Under the pieces are notes generated by a model. The model did not search any database, was not told the origin of the DNA, and was given only the letters and a program-made list of their open reading frames with translations. The translations under genes and the position numbers were made by a program. From Erysipelotrichaceae bacterium NK3D112 (GTDB lineage Bacteria > Bacillota_I > Bacilli_A > Erysipelotrichales > Erysipelotrichaceae), in contig JNJQ01000011.1 in NCBI GenBank assembly GCA_000701725.1, positions 1 through 64,000 on the forward strand: a stretch of 64,000 bases of DNA. Reading direction: 5' to 3'. Position 1 is the first letter of the stretch, and the number at the start of each line of letters is the position of its first letter. Below, in pieces: positions 54,213 to 62,187 of this stretch.

Positions 54213-54677
54213 TTACGCTTCGGTCTCTTCACCCTGGGAGGCATTGACCTGCTTTTTCAGATTGGCATCAATCTGTTCGAGCATTTTATACAATGACTCG
54301 CGTTCCTCATCGGCCAGGAAGTCACCGACTTCGGATACGGCCATCTCAATCTTTCTGTCCACATCCTTACCGGTTTCCATTCCTCTTTCGCTTAACACCC
54401 ATCTGCGCTTATATTTCTTATCCTCATCCTCATCGATATAAGCGAAGCCGACTTCTTCCAGCTGGTCCATATAGCGGGATACCGCCGCCTTGTCCATATC
54501 GGAGAGTTCGGAAAGCGCTCTGGATGTCAGTCCCTTGGGATGTTCGTAGAGAAGACGCAGACAGTCAACATGACCGCTGCGCAGTCCGTATCGCTGCATT
54601 TCGGTTTTCTTGATTCTGCTGATACTCTGCATGATTGATGAAACGGATGAAGTAAAACGGTCAAATCTGTTAATCAT
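54213..54677 (-). CDS. MarR-family transcriptional regulator
   Basis: The 154-residue winged-helix repressor has the N-terminal dimer helix (RFTSSVSSIMQSISRIKKTEMQRYGLRSGHVDCLRLLYEHPKG), the helix-turn-helix LTSRALSELSDMDKAAVSRYMDQLEEVGFAYI (near 55) and the wing DEDEDKKYKRRWVLSERG. An 18-base palindrome covers its own promoter (54733-54750), so it very likely represses itself. No obvious target operon is adjacent. Confidence 0.92.
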   Translation of the reverse strand: MINRFDRFTSSVSSIMQSISRIKKTEMQRYGLRSGHVDCLRLLYEHPKGLTSRALSELSDMDKAAVSRYMDQLEEVGFAYIDEDEDKKYKRRWVLSERGMETGKDVDRKIEMAVSEVGDFLADEERESLYKMLEQIDANLKKQVNASQGEETEA

Positions 54678-54732
54678 ACTGTTCTCCCCTCTTTTTTCAA
54701 TGTTATATCTATAATTCCACTATGGACCGGTT

Positions 54733-54750
54733 TTGTTGATACGTCAACAA
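54733..54750. promoter_or_regulatory. 18-base palindromic operator ahead of the MarR gene
   Basis: TTGTTGA (54733-54739) and TCAACAA (54744-54750) are perfect arms around TACG, like known MarR sites. On the minus strand TTGACG within it can serve as -35, with CATAGT 17 bases on. Confidence 0.75.
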
Positions 54751-54786
54751 ATATCGAAGTATTTATCAAAAATGTTATTAAGGCAA

Positions 54787-54813
54787 GAAAAGGCCGCCGT
54801 TTTCACGGCAGCC
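54787..54813 (-). terminator. Terminator of the DUF4015 gene
   Basis: On the minus strand GGCTGCCG and CGGCGGCC pair with one G-T and run into TTTTCTT, about 30 bases after the stop. Confidence 0.7.
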
Positions 54814-54838
54814 GATTTTCAGTCTTATTTGTTGCTGG

Positions 54839-56551
54839 TCAGTTTTTTCGTTCATAGAACGCCGGTGCGTATGACCAGTAGCGGTAAAGCTCACTCGGTG
54901 CGTTCCATACCATGTATCCATCGTCCAGACCGTTGGCATAAAGGCCTTCGATCTGCTCATTGATCTTGTCGACAGTGTATTCCACCTGCGGCTCCTGCCA
55001 TGTGGTGTCATAGCCCTGGATCCATGTGCGCACTTTGGCGGGGTTTGGTGTTTCCGCCTGACGCTCATTGATGTAAAGTCCCCAGTAGTAGAGCAGCTGG
55101 TAAGGAACTTCCCATACCGCCTGTTCAATGCCATAGTCGTGGATCGCGAAATGATCCGGATAAGGCATTGCGCACATGACATCGGCGATGTTGGACATCA
55201 TCGGCCAGTACTGACCGTATGCGCAGACATAATCATTGGAGGTTTCACCGAACACATCCGCAGACATGTATACATGACGCTCATGCAGTTCATCTCTGGC
55301 ATAGAGCATAAATCTGTTGATAGCCTGCGCCATGGTTTCATCATAATCATTTCTGAAATCAATTCCGTCGATGACCAGATCAATCATATCCGGGAAGCGG
55401 ATATAGTCGAAGTTGATCTCATTGAAGCCCATTTCCTCGGCTGCCTCAATGGCAAGACGGATATTGTATTCCCAGACGGTTCTCTGATAAGGAGAAGGCC
55501 AGTAGGCGCTTGCCAGCATGTACGGAGCTCCGTTCGCTCTGTCGACCAGACACATTTCCGGATGGTCTTCCGCATAAAGGTCATCCTTGAAGGTGACGAT
55601 ACGGCCGATCACATAGATGCCGGCATCCTTGCACTTCTGAATGGCAGCCTTGTAATCATCGAATGTATTGAATGCATATTCATAGGAAGTCGGACTGAGT
55701 TCCTGAATGACCGGTGATTCATAGGCGGGACCGTCGCTTTCCTTGATGTCAATGATGAAGGCATTGACGCCGCTGTTGTTGGCGATCTCAATATAATCAT
55801 CGATATATTCAATGCACGCCTTGTTCAGATACAGCGTACGGCATTCCACAGGCATCGGATTATCCTCGAAATTGCCTTTGGGCAGATCCGGATATTCCAG
55901 TGTGTAGGCATTGCCGCCGCCATAGAGGTCTTCACGTTCATACTGGAAGGCTTCCACGGTATCCTTCACTTCTTCGGCTGTCCTGACGAGATATTCGCTT
56001 CTGATGTAGCCCTGCTGTCCGTCCACATTGACCAGATAGCGGTCGATGCCGCCATCCGCAAGCAGATTGGCAAAGCCGGTGATTTCCGCCTGGCTTCCCT
56101 TGGCAGCCATGCCGGCAATGGCCGGACCGGACGGATCTTTATACAGCACACAAGGCAGTGTGACAAAACCGCTCTTTTCTTTTACAGCGTCTTTGGGATC
56201 TCTGCACAGCTGATCATCTGTCATGAGATATTCCGTTTCATCGATGAAGACCAGACGGTATTCTTTGCCGACCTCGTTTTCATCCTCTTCGTTCTCCTTG
56301 ACAATCAGCGGCACAACACGTGTTTCCACCGGTGTTCCGCGGACCAGGGTCAGTGTTCCCTCTCCGTCCCTGCGTTCAATTTCAACGGATTTTTCTTCCG
56401 AGGAGACATAGAGTGTTTCTCTCTTCTTTTCTTCTTCAAGTCTTGCCTGCTCAGCCTGATATTCCTGGTATTTCGTGTATCCGAAATATCCGCCTCCGGC
56501 TAACAGCGCCAGCACGACCGGAATAATAATGACGCTCTTTTTCAGTCTCAT
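54839..56551 (-). CDS. Membrane-anchored putative glycoside hydrolase (DUF4015) with SH3-like domain
   Basis: The 571-residue protein has one N-terminal transmembrane anchor (MRLKKSVIIIPVVLALLAGGGYFG), a coiled charged stretch, a part that looks like a bacterial SH3 repeat (about 125-195; LPCVLYKDPSGPAIAGMAAKGSQAEITGF) and a C-terminal DUF4015 TIM-barrel-like domain (about 240-570). Barrel sequences include VNAFIIDIKESDGPAYES, IYVIGRIVTFKDDLYAEDHPE, NEINFDYIRFPD and WIQGYDTTWQEPQVEY. Acidic residues at strand ends fit a glycosidase, probably acting on the cell wall or extracellular glycan. The ATG at 56551 is preferred over an upstream GTG. No strong ribosome site is visible. Confidence 0.82.
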   Translation of the reverse strand: MRLKKSVIIIPVVLALLAGGGYFGYTKYQEYQAEQARLEEEKKRETLYVSSEEKSVEIERRDGEGTLTLVRGTPVETRVVPLIVKENEEDENEVGKEYRLVFIDETEYLMTDDQLCRDPKDAVKEKSGFVTLPCVLYKDPSGPAIAGMAAKGSQAEITGFANLLADGGIDRYLVNVDGQQGYIRSEYLVRTAEEVKDTVEAFQYEREDLYGGGNAYTLEYPDLPKGNFEDNPMPVECRTLYLNKACIEYIDDYIEIANNSGVNAFIIDIKESDGPAYESPVIQELSPTSYEYAFNTFDDYKAAIQKCKDAGIYVIGRIVTFKDDLYAEDHPEMCLVDRANGAPYMLASAYWPSPYQRTVWEYNIRLAIEAAEEMGFNEINFDYIRFPDMIDLVIDGIDFRNDYDETMAQAINRFMLYARDELHERHVYMSADVFGETSNDYVCAYGQYWPMMSNIADVMCAMPYPDHFAIHDYGIEQAVWEVPYQLLYYWGLYINERQAETPNPAKVRTWIQGYDTTWQEPQVEYTVDKINEQIEGLYANGLDDGYMVWNAPSELYRYWSYAPAFYERKN

Positions 56552-56605
56552 AATCACATAAAGGCATTCACATTTCTGCGATGCCGTTCCCCTTTCCCGA
56601 TTGCG

Positions 56606-56624
56606 GTTTCAGACTGTCTGAAAC
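56606..56624. promoter_or_regulatory. 19-base perfect palindrome in the DUF4015 leader
   Basis: GTTTCAGAC (56606-56614) and GTCTGAAAC (56616-56624) are perfect arms around a single T. The site lies about 55 bases upstream of the start. Its TTTCAGA/TCTGAAA half-sites match those at 2161-2180 in opposite order. Confidence 0.5.
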
Positions 56625-56707
56625 ACATTCAGCATGCATTTATTGTACTTTAAGAACCAAATGTTGAAAAGACAATCATTCCCTGCGGTGTCTCTGAGAC
56701 AAACAGA

Positions 56708-56730
56708 AAAACAGGACCGCAGTCCTGTCA
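56708..56730 (-). terminator. Terminator of the GNAT-VanX-MBL operon
   Basis: ACAGGAC (56713-56719) and GTCCTGT (56724-56730) pair and five T follow on the minus strand. Confidence 0.8.
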
Positions 56731-56748
56731 TTGAAACATGTATATGAT

Positions 56749-57543
56749 TTACAGACGGATTGTTTCACCATCGGCAGGAATCAGCACCTGTGCAAAGCCA
56801 TGCGCATCCGCATACGCTTTGATATCAGCTCTGCTCAGGGTCGCATGATTCACACTTTCCATATGGCTTGCGATGACTGTTGCATATGGCGCATCGGCAC
56901 ATACCATACCGAAACCTTCCGCATTCATGATCAGTCTGCCGCGCGGTGTCGTGGCTGCGCAGCTGTTTAGGATAATCACTTCCGGTCTGCAGCGTTCAAT
57001 CGTTTCCCGGACCCCTTCGTAATAAACCGTATCGCCTGCGATATACAGAGGCTTTTCATCCGGTGCCTCAAGCGCAAAACCGCTCACCTTTCCCATCCTC
57101 TCAATCAAATCCGGATTGTCGCCATGAATGCCTTCCGTTCTGCGGATGCGGATATTTCCGATGCACAGCTCATCATTTTCAAATGTCTGCGTGCAGGTGA
57201 AACCCATCTCTCTGAGCTTTTCACAGTCTTCCTCATCCTGGGCAATCATTTTCATTGATAACGGCATATAATCCGTTGAAATATGATCGGGATGAATGTG
57301 CGAAACAATGCAGAAGTCCACACCTTCAAGAATGTTTACAGGTGTATCGGGAAGATCGCACAGGGGATTCTTCAGTCCTGCCATTTCGGGTATGACGGTT
57401 CTTGCGCTGAAGCCTGTGCCTTTGTCGGAAAGCCAGTGATCAGTCAGAAAGGTGTATCCTGCGTATGTGATTTTCAATGTCGCGTTGCGGATCTGACGGA
57501 TGATCATGTTGTCTGTCTCGTTTGTTCTGTATGTTTCACTCAT
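56749..57543 (-). CDS. Metallo-beta-lactamase-fold hydrolase
   Basis: The 264-residue metal-dependent hydrolase resembles the UlaG/YtnP-like branch. The metal motif HIHPDHIS (near 84) is followed by YIAGDTVYYEGV (near 170) and NSCAATTPRGRLIMNAEGF and SHMESVNHATLSR (near 230). The start overlaps the VanX-like gene stop as ATGA, so it is translated with it. The substrate is unknown and need not be an antibiotic. Confidence 0.87.
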   Translation of the reverse strand: MSETYRTNETDNMIIRQIRNATLKITYAGYTFLTDHWLSDKGTGFSARTVIPEMAGLKNPLCDLPDTPVNILEGVDFCIVSHIHPDHISTDYMPLSMKMIAQDEEDCEKLREMGFTCTQTFENDELCIGNIRIRRTEGIHGDNPDLIERMGKVSGFALEAPDEKPLYIAGDTVYYEGVRETIERCRPEVIILNSCAATTPRGRLIMNAEGFGMVCADAPYATVIASHMESVNHATLSRADIKAYADAHGFAQVLIPADGETIRL

Positions 57544-58391
57544 TTTTTCCTGTGTAAAGGAAAAACGAAATATGTGTCGGGATAAGGCTCATTTGCCAAT
57601 GTGAAATGCCACCATTCCGTTTCCAGCGGCACAAAGCCATGGCGCATCATCACATCTCTCAATAACATGCGGTTGCTGAACTGTGCTTCTGTGATATCTC
57701 GGCAATCCGGATGTGAGCGTTGTCCGAAATAGTCGAACGGGCCGCCCATATCCGCATCTCTTCCCTCTTTCATATCAAACAGTGTCACATCCACCGTACT
57801 GCCGCGGCTATGTGAGGAACGCTCTGCGATATAGCCCTGCGGAATCAGAATGTTCTTGTCCAGTTCCGGATAAAAGAATTCCTTCATGCGGATATCATGA
57901 GGATCTTTTGCCCAGCGGACAAAATGATCCACTGCCCTCTGAGGCCGGTAGGCATCATATATCTTCAGCCTGTAACCGAGTTTTCCGATATCATCACTCA
58001 CTGCTTTCAGGGCATCGGCTGCCTCTTTCGTGCAAAGCGCAACGGATTCCTCATATCCGTCAATCCGCTCTCCGATGAAATTGAACATAGACGCATAACG
58101 GATTTCAAGCATCGCATCGGGAATGTATTCATCCAGGAAAACAAAACCTTTCATGGCATCATCGGATTCCGTTTCATCCTGATCCGCAATTCTTTCAATG
58201 ATCAGCTCATCCGATCCTTCTTCCAGACCGTTGTATGAATCCAGATGAAGATGAGTGCCCGTTGTCTCATGCGCAAGCGTTTTGAAAATACCGGCCAGTG
58301 TCATCATACCCGCACGGTTTGCGGACATGACGGTTTCACCGTTGTTTGACGTGACTGAAATCTCAGAATCCGGTTTCCATTTGATTTCCAT
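57540..58391 (-). CDS. VanX-like D-Ala-D-Ala dipeptidase (M15) with N-terminal Imm32-like domain
   Basis: The 283-residue protein has two parts. Residues about 1-75 (ISVTSNNGETVMSANRAGMMTLAGIFKTLA, THLHLDSYNGLEEGSDELIIERI) resemble the Imm32 immunity-protein family. Residues about 85-283 are an M15 zinc dipeptidase: YDAYRPQRAVDHFVRW, SSHSRGSTVDVTLFDM (zinc His and Asp) and ETEWWHFTL (catalytic Glu and zinc His). Known VanX enzymes have about 200 residues and lack the first part. It lies between GNAT and metallo-hydrolase genes. There is no signal peptide, so it would act in the cytoplasm on D-Ala-D-Ala or another dipeptide. Confidence 0.8.
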   Translation of the reverse strand: MEIKWKPDSEISVTSNNGETVMSANRAGMMTLAGIFKTLAHETTGTHLHLDSYNGLEEGSDELIIERIADQDETESDDAMKGFVFLDEYIPDAMLEIRYASMFNFIGERIDGYEESVALCTKEAADALKAVSDDIGKLGYRLKIYDAYRPQRAVDHFVRWAKDPHDIRMKEFFYPELDKNILIPQGYIAERSSHSRGSTVDVTLFDMKEGRDADMGGPFDYFGQRSHPDCRDITEAQFSNRMLLRDVMMRHGFVPLETEWWHFTLANEPYPDTYFVFPLHRKK

Positions 58392-58435
58392 GTGTTCTTC
58401 CTTTGTTCAGTTTCTTTTCTTTATCAGAAAGTTCG

Positions 58436-58999
58436 TCAGAAATGAAATTTGTTGAGGTGAGTGCTGCGTTTTCCCGCTTCCTGTTTTGCGATCTGTGACG
58501 TCAGATGGATATTGCGGTGATTCCATAACGGAACAGGTTCATCGCAAAGGGTTTTCGAAAAGATCAGCATTCTGTATTTCAGACAAAGCTCATCTTCCTC
58601 ATTCCGGTACGGTTCGGGTGTATAGCCGTTGGCTTTGTAAAAGGCAATGGCGGTGTCATTGTCTTCTTCGTCTGTATATAAGCGCGCATAGCGGAAATGC
58701 TTTGCGGCTGCCATCTGTTCAAACTTCTTCAAAGCTTCGGAACCGAGGTGTTTTCTTCTGAACTGTCTGAGAATGCCGAACCAGCCAAGCCATGCGCTGT
58801 CAGGATCTTCTTCAACACTGTAAATACCGATCACGCCCGCACATGTCTGATGATCATAAAGAAGATAGTATTCATAATCCGTTGTGCCATTGACCGATTC
58901 CTCGAAATTCACCCTTCCGCTTTCAGACGGAAAAAGCGTTTCCTGTACGGATACGGCAAGCTCAAGATTGTCTGCGGTGATTCGTTCCAGTTTCAGCAT
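58436..58999 (-). CDS. GNAT-family N-acetyltransferase
   Basis: The 187-residue acetyl-CoA-dependent transferase shows TCAGVIGIYSVEEDPDSAWLGWFGILRQFRRKHLGSEALKKFEQMA with the acetyl-CoA loop (RRKHLGSEAL, near 83), then ARLYTDEEDNDTAIAFYKANGYTPE. A roughly 40-residue tail (LWNHRNIHLTSQIAKQEAGKRSTHL) is not part of the fold. It is first of three genes with the VanX-like and MBL proteins. The substrate is unknown. Confidence 0.85.
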   Translation of the reverse strand: MLKLERITADNLELAVSVQETLFPSESGRVNFEESVNGTTDYEYYLLYDHQTCAGVIGIYSVEEDPDSAWLGWFGILRQFRRKHLGSEALKKFEQMAAAKHFRYARLYTDEEDNDTAIAFYKANGYTPEPYRNEEDELCLKYRMLIFSKTLCDEPVPLWNHRNIHLTSQIAKQEAGKRSTHLNKFHF

Positions 59000-59152
59000 T
59001 GTTTCTTTTCCCGGGTGTGATGTTTGTCTTTATTATACAGAATTCATCCCACTGATACTGAACATTCTCAGATTCCCTGATCCGGCGCATGTATCATGTC
59101 ACACTTTCGGTTTTTTGAGTGATAATGGAAGTAATGATAACGGAGCAGTTTT

Positions 59153-60640
59153 ATGCATAACAATGACAAAATCACGAAAAAGAATCTTCTGATGTTTCCT
59201 CTTGGCACGGTTGGACGCGATATCATGTACAACCTTGTCACCAGCTATCTGCTTGCCTTTGTGCTGTTTACCAGAAAACTGGACGCCGCCCAGCTTTCGG
59301 CAATCACCGCAATCATGGTGGCTGCCCGTGTGTTTGACGCGCTCAACGATCCCATTATGGGCAATATCATCGAGCGCACCAGAACGAAATGGGGCAAATT
59401 CAAGCCCTGGCTGCTGATCGGTATCCTGACTACCTCACTGGTGATTTATGCGATGTTCAACACGAAGCTGCAGGGATGGGCATTTGTCCGTTTCTTCGGT
59501 CTGATGTATTTCGCCTACAGCATCACCTATACCATGCATGACATCTCCTACTGGGGTATGGTTCCTGCCTTAAGCTCGGATGCGGACACCAGAAACAAAT
59601 TCACTTCCAGAGCCACTTTGTTTGCCGGTATCGGCGGCATGCTGGCGGCATCATTAATTCCGATGTTCACAGCCGGTGACAGCGCGATCGGCGGCAATGC
59701 CGTGACAGCTTACGGAATCGTGGCGCTGGCCGCTGCCATTCTCGGCCCGCTGTTTCTTGCCTTCACGATTTTCGGAGTCACTGAAGAAAGAAATGCCAAT
59801 GATGAGCCTGCCCCTCCGGTCAGTTTCAAAAAGATCTTTTCCACGATCAGCGGAAACAGCCAGCTGATCTGGATCGCTCTGATCTTCCTGCTGCAGCAGA
59901 TCGGCAACGGTATCGTTCTTTCCGGTATCGGTCAGACTTATATCTATGTGCAGTTTGGCTACAAGGGTGTCTTCTTCACCATGTTCCAGATGCTCGGTAT
60001 GCTGGTTACCGGCTTCCTGATGGTTTTTTATCCGGCAATCTCCAAAAAATTCGGCAGGAAAAAGCTGATGGATTATCTGATGATCATCTCAACCGCCGGC
60101 TATGTTCTCATGCTTGGTGCAGGCTTTATGCCGCTGCCTTCCGGTATTAAATTCGGCATTCTCACATTCGGATACATGCTTGCCAACTTCGGCCAGTACG
60201 GCTTCTATCTGATCATGATGATTTCCATCATGAACACCGTCGAATACAACGAATATGAGCATGGCGTCAGAGATGAGGCGATCATCGGTTCGCTCAGACC
60301 TTTCCTCACCAAAATGGCATCCGCTTTGACGGTGGCCATTGCCAATCTGACCTATATCACATTCGGCATCCTTAAATACACCAATGGCATTTCGGAATAT
60401 GAGCAGGCTGCCAACGCGGGTGAAATCAGCGCCGAAGCAAAAGCCGATGCGATCACGGAACTGCTCAGCAGTGTGCAGAGCGGTCAGTCAATGGGTCTTC
60501 TGGTTGTCATGACCGTTCTCCCCTTCTTGTTCATGTATGCATCCTATGTTCTGTACCGGAAGAAATATATTCTGGATGAGGCGGAATATGAGCGCATCTG
60601 CACAGAACTCGAAGCACGGCAGAAGGAAAAGACCTTATGA
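59153..60640 (+). CDS. GPH-family sugar:cation symporter (MFS)
   Basis: Membrane carrier of 495 residues of the glycoside-pentoside-hexuronide family with twelve helices. VFDALNDPIMGNIIERTRTKWGKFKPWLLIG (near 62) is the hallmark loop, and YSITYTMHDISYWGMVPALSSDADTRNKFTSRATLFAGIG (near 120) follows. It probably takes up a glycoside with H+ or Na+. The PIG-L gene overlaps its stop, so import and deacetylation are likely coupled. ACGGAG precedes the ATG. Confidence 0.92.
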   Translation: MHNNDKITKKNLLMFPLGTVGRDIMYNLVTSYLLAFVLFTRKLDAAQLSAITAIMVAARVFDALNDPIMGNIIERTRTKWGKFKPWLLIGILTTSLVIYAMFNTKLQGWAFVRFFGLMYFAYSITYTMHDISYWGMVPALSSDADTRNKFTSRATLFAGIGGMLAASLIPMFTAGDSAIGGNAVTAYGIVALAAAILGPLFLAFTIFGVTEERNANDEPAPPVSFKKIFSTISGNSQLIWIALIFLLQQIGNGIVLSGIGQTYIYVQFGYKGVFFTMFQMLGMLVTGFLMVFYPAISKKFGRKKLMDYLMIISTAGYVLMLGAGFMPLPSGIKFGILTFGYMLANFGQYGFYLIMMISIMNTVEYNEYEHGVRDEAIIGSLRPFLTKMASALTVAIANLTYITFGILKYTNGISEYEQAANAGEISAEAKADAITELLSSVQSGQSMGLLVVMTVLPFLFMYASYVLYRKKYILDEAEYERICTELEARQKEKTL

Positions 60641-61410
60641 GCCTGACAAAAACCATTCTGAAATTTGCCGCACCGTTTCCGCAGATCGATTCATTTGAGC
60701 GTTATCTGTTTATCGGACCGCATCCCGATGACATTGAAATCGGTGCCGGTGCGACCATTGCCGCACTTGCGGATCAGGGCAAACAGATCTCATTTGTCAT
60801 CTGCACGGACGGCCGATACGGACTTGAACATGCGCCGGAAGGAATGACTCCCGAAAAGCTGATTGAAATCCGCAGACAGGAATCCATCGCTTCCGCGAAA
60901 CTGCTCGGCGTCAATGATGTGACATTTCTGAACTTTTCCGACGGCGGCTTCTATGATCCGAAAGATCTGTTCAGATCCCTTGCCCAAGTGTGCGGCGAAA
61001 AGAAACCGGACATCATCTTCGCACCGGATCCCTCGGTGACAAGCGAATGCCATATTGATCATCTCAATACCGGCAAGGCAGCCAGACAGCTGGCATTCCT
61101 CGCCCCCTTTGATGAGATCATGAAACAATACGGCGCACAAAGCGCTCCCGTAAAAGCCATAGCCTTCTACATGAGCGCAAAGCCAAACCGTTTCATCAGA
61201 ACCGCTCCGTATTTTTCAAAACAGATCGAATCCATCTTCGGAATCCACAAAAGCCAGTTTCCGGAAGGATGTGATGACATCTCATCCATCTCCCTCTATC
61301 TGAAACTGCGATCCTATGATTTCGGCATCCGCAGCTTCAAAGGAAGAGCGGAAGGTTTCCGGGTACTGGGAAGAACCCATATGCACTGTCTGCCTGAAGC
61401 AGGCGACTGA
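60637..61410 (+). CDS. PIG-L family deacetylase
   Basis: The 257-residue zinc hydrolase of the LmbE/PIG-L fold usually removes acetyl from N-acetylglucosaminides. The metal motif FIGPHPDDIEIGAG (near 28) and the second metal block SECHIDHLNTGKAARQ (near 130) are intact. It overlaps the symporter stop as ATGA. It has no signal peptide. An imported N-acetylated glycoside would fit, though the natural substrate is unknown. Confidence 0.9.
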   Translation: MSLTKTILKFAAPFPQIDSFERYLFIGPHPDDIEIGAGATIAALADQGKQISFVICTDGRYGLEHAPEGMTPEKLIEIRRQESIASAKLLGVNDVTFLNFSDGGFYDPKDLFRSLAQVCGEKKPDIIFAPDPSVTSECHIDHLNTGKAARQLAFLAPFDEIMKQYGAQSAPVKAIAFYMSAKPNRFIRTAPYFSKQIESIFGIHKSQFPEGCDDISSISLYLKLRSYDFGIRSFKGRAEGFRVLGRTHMHCLPEAGD

Positions 61411-61417
61411 GTGAACC

Positions 61418-61443
61418 AGGAGGATGACCATCCTCCTTTTTTT
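61418..61443 (+). terminator. Terminator of the symporter-deacetylase operon
   Basis: AGGAGGATG (61418-61426) pairs with CATCCTCCT (61429-61437) and seven T complete it. Confidence 0.85.
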
Positions 61444-61454
61444 ACCTGATCAAC

Positions 61455-61482
61455 CAAAAAAGAAGGCTTTCAGACCTTCTTT
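61455..61482 (-). terminator. Terminator of the glycyl-radical enzyme/aldolase operon
   Basis: AAAGAAGG (61459-61466) pairs with CCTTCTTT (61475-61482) and a T-rich run follows on the minus strand. Confidence 0.75.
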
Positions 61483-61489
61483 CTGTTTC

Positions 61490-62167
61490 TCAGTCAAGAT
61501 CAGACATGGATGTTTTGCCTGTGAGGGCTTTGAAGTCATCGATGAAATCCTGGATCGCTCCGTCAATGGCGAGATTCTTCACGAATCCCTTGATCACATC
61601 TGCGGCGCAGGTCGCATTGCCGACACCGTATTCAGCCAGCTCAAGCACCTGCTGACTGTTCTTGAAGGAAGCGGCCAGAACTTCGCAATCCATCGCGTTG
61701 TTGTCAAGGATATCCTGGATCTGCTGTACGACTCTGACGCCGTCATAGCCCATATTGTCAATGCGGTTGACATACGGTGCGACATAGGAAGCACCTGCCT
61801 TTGCGGCGAGATATGCCTGCATTGGTGTATAGACAACTGTGCCGCAGGTTGTGATGCCTTCTTTCTTTAAAGCCATCATTGCTTTAAATCCTGTCGGAGT
61901 GGAAGGAAGCTTGACAACGGTGTTCTTTCCGAGCAGCTCAACAATCATATGTGCGTCTTTGATCATGCCTTCAAAGGAGAGATCCACTGCCTGGGCAAAG
62001 ATGATTTTGTCTTCACCGATGATTTCCCGGATTGCCTTCAGGGTTTCTCTGGGATCTCTTTTTGCCTTGGCGAGAATGGACGGATTGGTTGTGACTCCGT
62101 CAACCGGATAATACTCATTGATTTCTTTGATTGCTTCAAGATTTGCGTCATCAATAAACAGTTTCAT
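61490..62167 (-). CDS. fsa: Fructose-6-phosphate aldolase/transaldolase-like protein
   Basis: The 225-residue class I aldolase is of the short transaldolase (FSA) group. KLFIDDANLEAIKEINEYYPVDGVTTNPSILAKAKRD is the family start, TVVKLPSTPTGFKAM (near 83) holds the Schiff-base Lys, and ASYVAPYVNRIDNMGYDGVRVV and VLAASFKNSQQVLE are usual. It starts 20 bases behind the glycyl-radical enzyme gene, a pairing also known from E. coli (ybiW and fsaA). It may cleave the keto product of that enzyme rather than fructose 6-phosphate itself. Confidence 0.9.
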   Translation of the reverse strand: MKLFIDDANLEAIKEINEYYPVDGVTTNPSILAKAKRDPRETLKAIREIIGEDKIIFAQAVDLSFEGMIKDAHMIVELLGKNTVVKLPSTPTGFKAMMALKKEGITTCGTVVYTPMQAYLAAKAGASYVAPYVNRIDNMGYDGVRVVQQIQDILDNNAMDCEVLAASFKNSQQVLELAEYGVGNATCAADVIKGFVKNLAIDGAIQDFIDDFKALTGKTSMSDLD

Positions 62168-62187
62168 CTTTCGTTCCTTCTTTCCTT

